From the NCBI GenBank assembly GCA_027405735.1, contig JAPEHQ010000004.1, positions 2,480,001 to 2,544,000 of the forward strand: 64,000 bases of DNA. The letters are read 5' to 3'. The notes beneath the pieces are model-generated. The model ran no database searches and was not told where the DNA came from. It saw only the letters and a program-made list of their open reading frames with translations. This DNA comes from Mucor racemosus. Its lineage: Eukaryota; Mucoromycota; Mucoromycetes; Mucorales; Mucoraceae. Both the position numbers and the translations under genes were made by a program. Positions 32,531-43,232 of the stretch are shown here, one piece after another (position 1 is the stretch's first letter; every line of letters begins with the position of its first letter).

Positions 32531-33661
32531 TTGCTGATGCTAAACTAGCATCAAATTAGTTGTGTTGAAACGCAATAAGATGAGGCGTTTTATCAAGTAC
32601 AATGTTGGCGTTCAATGTATTTTAGTTAAATTGAACAGATAGAGATATGGTTTATGCAGTAATCTATAAATGTGTGACAGAGCTCAGATCTATGAACACA
32701 AAAAATTATCCAAATTGTGATGCTTCGTCAACTTGTACGAAATTTTATTGTGGTAATGCCTGATGGCTCAAGTGTAATTTGCTACGCCAGGAAATTATAT
32801 CAATCTCAAAGCTAAAATATGTACTAAATCATTTAATAAAAATAAAGGAAAACTGTTATCAAATGAAAGAGCACACTAAAACTAAAGAACTTTATCATAA
32901 GATCGAAAGATCTTCTTTTATATTCACATTCTCTAATTATATGACTAGTCTAAAATGAGTCCATTTATATATATATTATATATATATATCCAATCAAGCT
33001 TAGGTGACACACACTACTAGGTCCACATTCCTGTATAAACTATAAACTGAGCTTTATAACATAATACACAGCAATGTAGAACTTAACATATCAAACTACT
33101 GTTTGTGCCGTAATCGTAACCAAGAAATGCACACAGATCTGTGGATGCAACATTTTAGGCCATTAATTGTCAAATGTATCGTCGAATCAAGATGAATGAT
33201 TGATATAACGGATAATAAATGTAATGTCATTTATTGAATGGGTAAATGTAAATGTATAAATCAAAGCTTGCTTTTGAATGAAAGTACTAATTACTCTGAT
33301 TAACATCAATAGGTTCAAAAAGCATAGTTAAGTGCAATTATTGCTACTAAATCGCATAATTTGATATGCAGAAAACCCTTCTTGAAGCATTTGTTCTTCT
33401 CTTTTTGGCAGTGCTACAAATCATCGTTCAATATGACTGAATATTAATGAATCAAAGAAAATATAACTGGTAAAAAACTGATACCCAATGTACATCCAGA
33501 TCAAGATTGATAAAAGGTGACGTATTCATTGTGTAGTAAAAATTACAGCATTTTGATGGATAGAAATTACAGGACCAAGATGTTGTGTTTGGCTCAGGAT
33601 TTTTAAAAGGGTTTAAAAAAAGTATACTTTATCAAACTTACTTAGATTTTAAATAATCATC
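32531..33661 (+). repeat. Left part of the large repeat arm, upstream of the dynein fragment
   Basis: Aligns, in opposite orientation, with 53,700-54,560 (GCGTTTTATCAAGTACAATG; TGTGATGCTTCGTC). A solo LTR is inserted at 32,780, and the unoccupied site GTAATTTAGGCATTTAATTG can be read on the minus strand near 54,310-54,330. From about 33,420 it is block D. Confidence 0.65.
32780..33152 (+). mobile_element. Solo LTR, family 1, copy 2
   Basis: 373 bp from TGCTACGCCAGG to GGATGCAACA, homologous to 29,141-29,491. The extra length comes from an expanded TA tract (32,968-32,990) and small insertions. The expected 5-bp duplication is not clean (TAATT before, TTTTA after), so this copy is older or its flank was altered. 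Confidence 0.8.
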
Positions 33662-33666
33662 ATATG

Positions 33667-34221
33667 TGTTTAGGACATAGTAGACTAGACTGGTACATGT
33701 ATTACTAGTAGAAGTGCTCAAAGGATTATTTAGACATAATTCTTAGCATAGAATGATGAGTATGAGGTGATAATGATGTATGCCCAATTTTATTTCATTC
33801 AGTTATGTTACATGTAGTCTATGATGAAATGGTGTAGCCTGAGATCTTGAAGTGAGCCAATCATGAACTCGTTCCTGGAAATGGAATTCAACTATTCCAT
33901 TTGTATCAACATTCACTGTCTAAAGTTAATCAAGCATGAACATCCTATATACTTAACTTGGTCGTATCCTACTAAACTTGCTCTGGCCAATCTATTATAT
34001 CATCATGCTGTAACCAACTATTTCCTCAAGACTATGATATCATTCTTTCATACACTCTGTATTGTAGTAGACGCTATATCCACACTTCCAAAACATATAA
34101 ATACCCTGAATCCTGATGTCGTTCGAGATGGATTCATTATTCTTTTTTACCTACAATATACTCAATAAATATATCTAGCTTTAACTTTATTTTCTAGTTA
34201 TTCATTGTGTATATTTAAACA
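33667..34221 (+). mobile_element. Solo LTR, family 3
   Basis: 555 bp starting TGTTTAGGACAT and ending GTATATTTAAACA (inverted termini TGTTTA/TAAACA). It is flanked by a perfect duplication ATATG (33,662-33,666 and 34,222-34,226). Copies 1 and 4 of block D are uninterrupted at this point (CATATGCGATTAGTATC). The 101-codon open frame at 33,863-34,168 lies inside the LTR and is not a gene. Confidence 0.9.
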
Positions 34222-34327
34222 ATATGCTCTTAGTGTCATCTTGCTTTTTATTTAATTGCTGTATTATTAAAAATCAAGCTTTTCATAGCTTATGACAATG
34301 ACAACAATAGGATATTTCTAATTTTAG

Positions 34328-34628
34328 ATTGATATTTATCATAAGGCGTCTTGATGACACGTTTGATACTACTGTAAATGGAACCAGTTAATTTAATTTA
34401 TGGAATTTGAATGCAAATCCCGAGGAACAATTTGTAAGTATTTAAGTTGGTTCTGGCTAGCATTGGCGTTGAGCCGGGTTTTACCAGCCAAATTTACTAG
34501 TATAAGCTGGGCTCGACAGCATCCCTAGTTCTGGTAACGCATTGGATAAATTAGCTTGGGACACAGACGGCAAAAAGGTGGCAATAGGTTCCAGTAATGG
34601 CCATGCTTATTTTTATGATATTGAAGAG
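34328..34628 (+). pseudogene. Dynein intermediate chain fragment, copy 2 (interrupted)
   Basis: Same captured exon as at 6,343-6,565, here with several stops and split by a 70-bp inverted-repeat element at 34,458-34,527. Surviving peptide pieces include KLAWDTDGKKVAIGSSNGH and a YDIEE end before the donor-like GTAAG. Clearly non-functional. Confidence 0.7.
34458..34527. mobile_element. 70-bp hAT-like mini-element
   Basis: It starts TAGCATTGGCGTTGAGCC and ends GGCTCGACAGCATCCCTA, an imperfect inverted repeat. It is flanked by GTTCTGGC and GTTCTGGT (8 bp, one mismatch). The other dynein-fragment copies lack it, so this is a real insertion. A related sequence is at 48,908-48,974. G+C content is well above its surroundings. 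Confidence 0.7.
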
Positions 34629-34682
34629 GTAAGAATAAAAAAAAACTTAATGTAATAAATCACCTCTAGCGCAATAATTATA

Positions 34683-36418
34683 AAGTAAGACTATGTTATC
34701 ATCAAATAAACTACCACACAATATTAACATGTATAAATATTTACAGTAATAAGATTGAATCAAGTGGGTACAGCATCGTAAATTCTTGAAAAAGTTCTGA
34801 AGTATTATAGAATCTCTTATTTTTAAGACTAACAAAGCTTAAAAGCGGAATATTAATTTAGAAAATTATTTTTGTCCAGATCATCGATTTTGACATTTTT
34901 TAATTTTTTTTTTCTGATTTTGCAAATCTAGAGTGAATTATACTACCAATTATAAAAACAAAAAATATACACATATAGAGAATTTAGCGCTCTATTTGCT
35001 CAATAAAAAATAGTAAACATTTTTATTGCAAAATATTACATGAAAATCCTTTAATCAAAAAAACGTTTTTGGGCCAAAAATGCTAAGTTTCATTACTTAA
35101 CATTTAATTTTAAGTTTTTATATAATGTGTATTTGTTATGGCTACAATTTTCTCTCACAATGTAGTGTATTTAAACGTTGATTTTGGTATCAAAATTTGA
35201 TTTTTCTGATTTTTGATCAAAATCATGAGTGTTGGTAAGGATGAAATGAGCCCCGAAAATGTCCGCTACAAAAACTGAATTTTCAGATCGTACGTGGTTA
35301 AATATAAGAAAAGTTTAAAAAAAACTGCTTTTTTATTTAAAACTTAGATATATACATAGTATAAAAGACTTAGCCATTCAATCTTGCTATGCTCAATTAC
35401 GGTGTTGCTTTACCGGCTCGCTTTTGCACTTTTTTAATGAACGTATGATATGGCAGACAATTTATCTGGTAGAAAATGCATGTTTCTATGATAACAGATA
35501 TTGTCTATTTTGTTTATTAGTTTATGATATATACGCTGTAATGCTGCTTTTATATTGGTTGAAATGAGCAATTTAGCAAGATTTTAATTGCGCTAAATAA
35601 CGTGAAGCCTTGAAGATCCTTTTCTACGTGCGTTATTTTTATCTTTTTGTTTTCATATTCCAAGGATATTATTCACCGTTTGATAAGGCATGTCAGACTG
35701 CAGTATTATCAATCTGGTATTCTTTTCTTTTATCTGAATACGCCATAAGGGGCTAATTATAATGATTCACATTACATGATGTTTCAACAATAATTGCATG
35801 AATTAGTTTCAGTTGTATAATTCATATGAACATGTAAATGTTGAATCAGATATTGAACATTAGTGAAATATCTGTTTCTTTCCGTCATTAATAATTTTAA
35901 TCAAATAAACTTATTATCACAACTATAACCGATCTATTACTTAATACTACTTGTCATATATTAATCACACTTAATACATAGTAAGTATTGACCAAAGTAA
36001 TAGTCGACTACAATTAATAACACCAACAACGTCCACTTCTAGTACTACTTTCTTAATAGACTCAACCTATTACAAGATCATAGTACTTATTGCACTAATA
36101 TTTTTAATATAGGTAGCAGTCTATATCAGAGGCCCGATATTTTCATTTAACCGAATTCTAAGATCAAATATCATTATTTTTTACTACCGTATTGTTGGAC
36201 GCACTTCTTGATTATCAGATCAAATCGAAGGCAATAATATTTATATCAACTCAATAAAAAGCTAGAACTGGCTACAAACCCATAAAATGTTCCAGAAAAG
36301 TGACAGAATTTCAAATGATATAGAAACATAAAAAAAGAATGATCTGATGTCTTGCCTAATAACCATAGTTCGGATTGTAACTATACTTGAAAACAAATCT
36401 TTTTATAGCTGACAATCC
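34683..36418 (+). repeat. Repeat block A, copy 3 (split by a solo LTR)
   Basis: Homologous to 6,612-7,950. An LTR of family 2 is inserted at 35,758. It ends where block T begins in inverted orientation (GCTGACAATCCTAATTGTCG), exactly as in copy 4 on the other strand. Confidence 0.75.
35758..36094 (+). mobile_element. Solo LTR, family 2, copy 2
   Basis: 337 bp starting TATAATGATTC (first bases mutated relative to copy 1's TGTAACTATTC) and ending CTTATTGCA. It is flanked by a perfect duplication CTAAT (35,753-35,757 and 36,095-36,099). The empty site is readable in block A copy 1 at about 7,686-7,700 (GGGACTAATGTTTTTAATAT). Confidence 0.85.
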
Positions 36419-37247
36419 TAATTGTCGTATATTTTTAGGTTTGATAAATAATACTTAAAAAAGAATACAATTAAAAGAGAATGAGTAATTAATCAGTTCT
36501 TCAACTGTATAATAAAAACAAGATATCGTTTATTTAGATATAAAAGTATGGCTTTTTACTGTATATTGATTTGACATTGAGATCCTGAGATGTAATTTAA
36601 GGCACTATTGAATCATTAGATCTGTTTGATAGTAATCTATGGATTAAAAGGAATCAATCATAGGTTAACCGTGCTTGCTGTTGTATAATTATCATCTTTT
36701 ACTATCTATACACACTACCTTTGGTTACACTCCATGAATCTCATTATTAATTTATACTGCCACTTCAAGCAGTCCTTATCTACTAGTCTGCCATTAGTAT
36801 ATAATCCACATCTCATGAATAAAAGAATAAGGATTAGTTTAGTTTTGATCCTTTAGTTTGACCCACAGTTGGAAAGCTGACATTTATCAAGACTTTACTT
36901 TGTTTTATTATTTTTAATTATTCTAGCATATCAGATATATGTTAGAATAAAACACTTGCAGAGCTTATGAGTTGCCTTTTGTCAATGCTGTGCTAAATGT
37001 GCTTGAATGTTGATTTGATAGCTACTTGATTGATTAACCGTTGGGATAAAATATTATGGTGTCATAATGGAGGGCCAAGCGTTCTTGCTAGTAGCTGGAT
37101 AAATTTAATACGCTAAGAGTTTCTTATATCCGATATCAAGACTTTGCACTTCAATACATGTCGTAGTCAATAGATTGTAAGATTTATTGATACTGTAGAA
37201 GGTGATAATGTATAATACTAGTAGGTAGAATACAACAATATGGCTAC
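36419..37247 (-). repeat. Repeat block T, copy 3
   Basis: Inverted relative to copies 1, 2 and 4. It runs from TGTCGTATATTTTTAGG to the TATGGCTAC where an LTR is inserted. It includes the CCGTTGGGATAAAATATTAT and CACCTTCTAC-type (here GTAGAAGGTGATAA) sequences shared with 9.0-9.2 kb and 51.4-51.6 kb. Confidence 0.7.
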
Positions 37248-37596
37248 TGTTGCATCCACAGATCTGGGTGCGTTCTGTGGTTAAGATTACGACACAGTTT
37301 GATAATATGTTAAGTTCTACATTTCTGTGTATTATGTTATGAAGCTCCGTGTATGCAGGAATATGGAACTAGTGTGTGTCACCTAGACTTGATTGGATAT
37401 ATGTATATATAAATAGACTCATTTAAACAGGTCATATAATTAGAGAATGTGAATATAAAAGAAGATGGTTCGATCTTATAATAAAGTTCTTTAGTTTTAG
37501 TGTGCTCTTTCATTTTATAACAGTTTTCCTTTATTTTTATTAAATGATTTAGTACATATTTTAGCTTTGAGATTGATATAATTTCCTGGCGTAACA
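37248..37596 (-). mobile_element. Solo LTR, family 1, copy 3
   Basis: 349 bp; on the minus strand it starts TGTTACGCCAGG and ends GGATGCAACA. It is flanked by a perfect duplication GCTAC (37,243-37,247 and 37,597-37,601). The unoccupied site is readable on the minus strand near 57,140-57,160 (ATGGCTACTTGTTATCTGG). Confidence 0.9.
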
Positions 37597-38830
37597 GCTA
37601 CTTGATATCTGGCCCAAAATAAAATAGGCTAACAACAATTAACAATAAGTAGATTGACCTAAAATTAACTGTAAAACTTAAACTCCATAATTGAAGTATT
37701 AATTTTCTGTATTCACATGGTTGATTCCAACTTAAAGCTACTCTGCCTTTTTTGTTTCAGCAAAAAATATCAATTTTTCGTCGAGAAAATTAAAATAATA
37801 GTTTACATTACAGCTTGAAGCTGATGATGGCTGGGTTTCAAGATTGATTTATCAAATCCATCGAAAAATGATCAAAAACAAAAAATCGTTCAATAGCTCA
37901 TGAACTGCAAAGTAAGTGGGTTTAGCGTACTAAATAGTTTTTGTACAGTTTTAAATTTTGGATCTATTTAAATAAAAGTTAGACAAATGTTTTACATTAA
38001 AGTTTGCGTAAAATGCAATTGAAATTTTATAGGTTTTTAGTAGATTTATACCATTTTTATAAGCATATTTCAAATATAAGTAATGATAATGATGCACAAA
38101 AAAAGTATCTATCGAACTAGCCATTGCTGAACTTTTTAGCTACATTTTTCATAGAGAAAACGAGATTTTTGTCTAATTTTTTTTCAATTCGGAATTTAGG
38201 ATGAGGGTAAACAAGGGAAAAATGGAAGTTAGAAACGAGAGGGCGCCGAGCATTCTTTTGTACACATTTTTCAGGATATCTCCACGAAAAATCAACATAT
38301 TGAAAAGAACTAAATTGGGTCTGGTAGGGCTTAACGAGGGCAATGACATAAATGTAAAAAAAATGTTGCTCGATTTAGCTAATATTTTGAAATCTACCAC
38401 AAAAAAAGTCAAAAAAAAGAAATAAAAAAAAAAAGTGTCCAGAGTTTTTTTATACTGACATGTGTTATAGAGCACATCAAAACAAGTAAGTTTCATTATG
38501 AGAAAGTGTTGGCATAGCTTAATATTTGGCAAAGATATGAAGGTTCAAAGCTTTTGATTTTTCATAGTAAAATACCTGTAAAAATCTGAAACATTAGCAC
38601 TAAAAAAGTTATATCAAGTGCAAAAAATAGGATATTTCCGGAAACGCGTTTTTGGATCAAAGTTGAACATCTCAGGTACATTATCATACTCATTTTTCTT
38701 GATGTTATTTAGTAAAAAAAATAATTGAGCAGGAATGAAAAGTCGGACCCAGTTTTCAAGGAAAAAGCAATGAAATTTACCTGTTTGTGAGTCTTTCGTG
38801 GGATACATGTATAATATTCTTGGGAACAGG
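37597..38830 (+). repeat. Repeat block E, copy 3
   Basis: Full-length copy. Its open frame at 38,201-38,425 (74 aa) starts MRVNKGKMEVRNERAPS and contains RISPRKINILKRTKLGL. An antisense frame (38,173-38,532) is also open. It is the right end of the large repeat arm (32.5-38.8 kb). Confidence 0.75.
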
Positions 38831-39316
38831 TTACTTAATCCACTGTGTAACTTTCTGAGCTCAATTAGTCCAGAGGTAATTATAGCGAGTCTTGTTGGAT
38901 AGACTGAAACAATACAAATATGTACTGAATTTTTTTTGCTTGAAAATAAAATAAGCCATGCAAAGTCTACATTTTTGAAAATAAATGATATAAAAGAACA
39001 GTAACTTAAGCCTTAATTTTTAGATTCAAAATGTTTTTTGATTTATCAAAAATTTTGAGTTTTGGTAATATATATATATATATATGCTTCATGTAATTTG
39101 AAATGTGAAAAGAGGCTGTCTTTAATCAAAAATATTTAAAGAAAAGGGAAACAGAAAGGGAAGAAATGATAATTACTTTTACAATAATGTGGGTAAGAAT
39201 AATGAAATAATTAAAACAACGACTTGAACATTAGATATAAATGTGTCTGCAGATGTGTATGTGTGTGGATGTGTATGTGTGTGCGTTAATCTAGTATATG
39301 AGGACACGCATAGAGT
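38831..39316. other. Intergenic, 3' side of the chitin deacetylase
   Basis: 486 bp. A (TA)n tract lies at 39,070-39,084 and GT-rich sequence at 39,250-39,285. No gene. Confidence 0.4.
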
Positions 39317-41444
39317 TTACAATGCCATCATAGCAGAAACACCTACACTCAAAGCGAGACCCATCAAAGTACCAGTGAATTTAATGGCACCACTCTTATC
39401 GGCATTGGTTTCTTGAGAATTACCGCCTGTAGGAGATACAGCTTTATTAACAGTACTGTTGGTTGATACAGGAACAGAGGTATCATTGTAAGCGCAAACA
39501 GTGTTTGAACATAAACATTGACCAGCAATAGGATCCCACCAGAGACTATCACAATCATTAGGGACCGCATGACGGAAACTGGGATCTGTAGAAGCGATAG
39601 CAGCATTGGGTGTAGGGTTCTCCAAAGTAGGTTCAGAGGAAGGACAATTGAAACAAGTAGCCCAATTAGCAGTGTTAAAATTACAAGAATTTAATAAACT
39701 TCCAGAAACAACATTGCTAGCAATAGTAATGTTTTCTAGACCGTTACAGATCTCTTTGCCGATGTTGGGAGTAGTACATTGCATGTAAGGTTGATCGGCT
39801 AATTGACTTGCAGGAACAGGGTTTTGCATCTATGTCAATGTGATTTTTTATCAATTAGATAAAATAAAAAGAATCTAGATAATTAACGCTTACCCATTGT
39901 AATAATTGTTCGTTGGTTACAAACCAAACATCAGGCTTTCCTTGAAGAGATTGAATGAAACTGACTACGGCACTCTTTTGAGCAGTAGTGTCAGCAAGAC
40001 CAGGATAATTTGTCAAATGAGCTATTTAAAAGAATGTTAGCCTTTTGTTTTCCAAAATTACATAAAATCAACTTACTAGGATGAATGTAGATACCAAAAG
40101 GTTGACGATTACCATTGTAATGTCTATCAAAATTAGTGTTTGACCAGGTAGTGACATCAGAAGGAGAACCAGCAAGATAAACATCCATCAATTGAGCTGT
40201 TCCTGCAGCACTTTGAACTGCATACATGGGAATCTCCCAAACACCAGGAAGCTTAAGGTCAGAACCACAAACATCATTCCAACAGTCATTAGCTAAACCA
40301 TTGTCAAGGGTATAAGGCCTATAGTTTGGGGTGTAAGTTGAATAATGGGGTTAAAGCTATTGTAAAGGTATTACCAGTAACAATCATCTACAACACCAGT
40401 CGATGAGGTATCATATTGGAATCCTTGAGCAGCAATTTCTCTTAAAGTGTCTTGAGTGTAATTTACTGTTTATAATTATGATATTTAGTGTACAATTCTT
40501 TCTTTTTTTGAGAGTTGTATAAATGCTTACAAAAGGGTGCCCTGAAACCTTTGATTTTTCCAAGAGGAATACCAGCGTATTGATTCAACATGGCACGAGC
40601 AGCAGCAATTTCCCTAAAGAAACAGTGTATGTTAGAATAAATGTAGATGCATCAGAATATATAATGCGTGAAACGTACTGTGAAGATGGAGAACCTATTG
40701 TTATGATGAAAATAAACAAATGCATAAATATAATGTACTAATTGGGAAATCATTGTAATTATAGTATCAAATCTTACCAACATGAGTAAAAGTATGGCTA
40801 TTGAGAAGAAATGAATTAAAAAAAAATATGCAACAAATCATGCACAAGACTTACTCTGCGACTTCATTTCCTTGGGCGTACCATTGTTGAACTAAAGCAA
40901 AGTTGGTATAAAGCATTGAAACATACCAAGAGCCCTGAATAATATAGTATACGTTAGAAACAACACATTAACCTTAGAAGAGCCCATCGATGAGCTTTTA
41001 TTTTGATGACACAGAAGGAATAGATACTTGCCTTTGCAGCACATCCATTGGGGTTCCTTTTTTTTTTTTTTTTTTTTTGTAATAAAAAAAAAGGAGAGAT
41101 AATGTATTAGATGAAAGGGGACAACAAATATAGGTAAATATAGGTGAATATATATATATACACAAAGGAGAGTATACATAAAGTTCATAAACTTACTTGA
41201 CGTTCATAACATCTTGAGCAGTAGCTAATAGTTCAGGTTGAATTGAATCATCAAATGTAATAGTAACAAATTGAGGAACATCAGAAGCTTTCATTCCATT
41301 TGGAGGTGATAATGATGGACAAAGACAATTTGGAAGTTTACATGTATTAGGATCACAAGAAGCGGCTGTTGTTGCTGCTTGACTCAATTGATTTGTAATT
41401 GAAAGAACTGCAAATATAGCTGTGCTAATACCAAAAAACTTCAT
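39317..41444 (-). CDS. Chitin deacetylase (CE4), secreted and GPI-anchored
   Basis: Ten exons: 41197-41444, 41032-41056, 40855-40934, 40778-40797, 40679-40694, 40531-40613, 40375-40465, 40077-40318, 39894-40021, 39317-39829, giving 481 aa. It deacetylates chitin to chitosan in the wall. Seen: a signal peptide (MKFFGISTAIFAVLSITNQL), a Cys-rich segment, then the CE4 motifs. These are FVTITFDDSIQ (motif 1), HTFTH (metal histidines), GFRAPF, DDCYWPYTLDNG and IYIHP(T)HL. A Ser/Thr-rich tail ends in a hydrophobic GPI-type signal (LMGLALSVGVSAMMAL). TFDDS in place of the TFDDGP of bacterial enzymes is like the insect/fungal CDA-like branch. Exon 5 is a 16-nt microexon, and intron 2 uses a GC donor (AAG|GCAAGT), forced by frame. 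Intron 1 contains a 22-23-bp A run on the coding strand just before its acceptor. Confidence 0.92.
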
Positions 41445-43232
41445 GTTTGAATGAATTAGAAAGAAAGTAAAGAAAGAAAAAGAGAAGAAATCCTCGATGA
41501 TGCTGCAACTTTTTTTTTCTAAACAAATTTATATATAAGGAGGCCTTTTGAATGCAACAAGAAAAAGTGATACAACTAAAACCTTAAAAAGAAGAATTCT
41601 CTATATTAAGGATATTTATAATAATAGACAACTTCGTAAAAAGAAGACCCCTTAACATGTCGGATTAGCCGAAGAAAAGTTTGTGTTGTATTTGTTGCAA
41701 TAAAATCATTAAATGGTGATTTATATACTACTATGTGTAATGTAAATCTCCCGCCTATTTCGAAATAATTATTTAGTTCAGGCTGAAGTAAAGTGTGCAA
41801 TTTGACTCCTTAATACATTGTAGAAGAAATACCTTCTAGACCTTATATCGAGTACTTTATCCTTGTAAAAGCGTCCTTCTGTCTTATCAAACTTTATCTT
41901 TTTAATGGTAATGATAATATGGTGACATTAAAATCAGCAGCAAAAAGATAAAAGCCCAACCGAGGGTTGTTTTAATGCATTATCGCCTGATAAAATATAA
42001 GAAAATTGTTTTCCTCCACAAAAGATAGACTTGGATATACTGGTTTTATATCGCTATAAACCAATGACGATTGTTATAAGTCCCTTGCTATTGCATGAAA
42101 GAAAATTTCGCATCAAATTAAAAATAAAATCATAAGCTTTTCTTGGTTTTACTACCAAATTTATATAAAAGCAATGTATCACCTTGATGATAAATAACCC
42201 AAACAATATTGATATTCTAGAACTTATACTTGTTTGATAATGGCCAAAATAACCCAACTTAATTAACGCATTGGCCATTATCTCTATACCATTGTTTCAT
42301 AATTTGTTTATCTTGTCGAAAAGGATTTAATCGTAGATCTCTTTGTTGCTTTGTGTAGCCATATTTATCATCATTTTACAGAATATAGTAACATAATCGA
42401 TAATAGCCCTGATGAGCATTTCTATACAATATCATTAGTAATACTCATTCTCAACAGCATTTACAGCTTAACTATCATCAGTTTCTCGGAAGAGCTTCGT
42501 TTAAATTACGATAAAAATAGCAAGTGTATGTCAAATTTAGAAAAAGCCAAGGTTTGTACATGTATCAAAAGTTGATGACAACCGGAATTTAACTGAAAAA
42601 GCTGAGTTGCAGCTACACTAAAAGATATTATATTTAGGTTTCACTACGCAGTTCATCCGCTAAGCGCAAATTTCGTATTTGAGAGATCTCCAAATAGTCT
42701 TTGAAACCTGAAATCTGGTTGCCATATCAATCATAATTTTATGTTGTTCCTGGTTGCTAGGATAATTTCCATTTTTGTGTTATTTCTGTTCCTGGATGGT
42801 AAATACAGTGCCTCCGGTACCAATTGAATGCAAAATAAATGAAATAAAATAAAAGCTCGTTTGCTAATAAAACAACTCAATTGATCAGGAGTTTTTTCAT
42901 TTAATTGCATTGTAAATAGATTACGGACAAAAAAGGTGCGTTGCCTCAATTCAACAATCTATTTTTTAACATGATGCAGATGCCAGGGCCACTTTCTGTA
43001 GGAATGTTTTCTGTGTAATCAATTAATTATACTTTAGCATATCATTGTGATTATGAGTAAACAGTAACGCCGCCTCGTGTAATACAATCTGAAGCATGTG
43101 AATAATGGAGTTATGTGTGACAAATGTTTGGATATTATAAAAGATCTTTATCTTACTCTTTTTCATATCCTTTACTTTTTTCATTATTACAAATACCTTG
43201 AAAACTCCATTCATTTCAAATATACAATAAAG
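41445..43232. other. Intergenic, divergent promoters of the chitin deacetylase and DGAT2
   Basis: 1.8 kb between two divergent genes. A purine/pyrimidine-rich patch (41,456-41,520) precedes the deacetylase start. Small open frames (41,606-41,800; 42,054-42,278; 42,351-42,575; 42,731-42,949) have no motif. No repeat block recognised. Confidence 0.4.

Noticed and set aside
33863..34168. 101-codon open frame
   Set aside because: It lies wholly inside a 555-bp solo LTR bounded by a perfect target duplication.
29141..38830. A complete, autonomous retrotransposon or transposon
   Set aside because: No reverse transcriptase, integrase, DDE or Rep/helicase motif is visible in any frame. Everything seen is solo LTR, MITE or decayed repeat.
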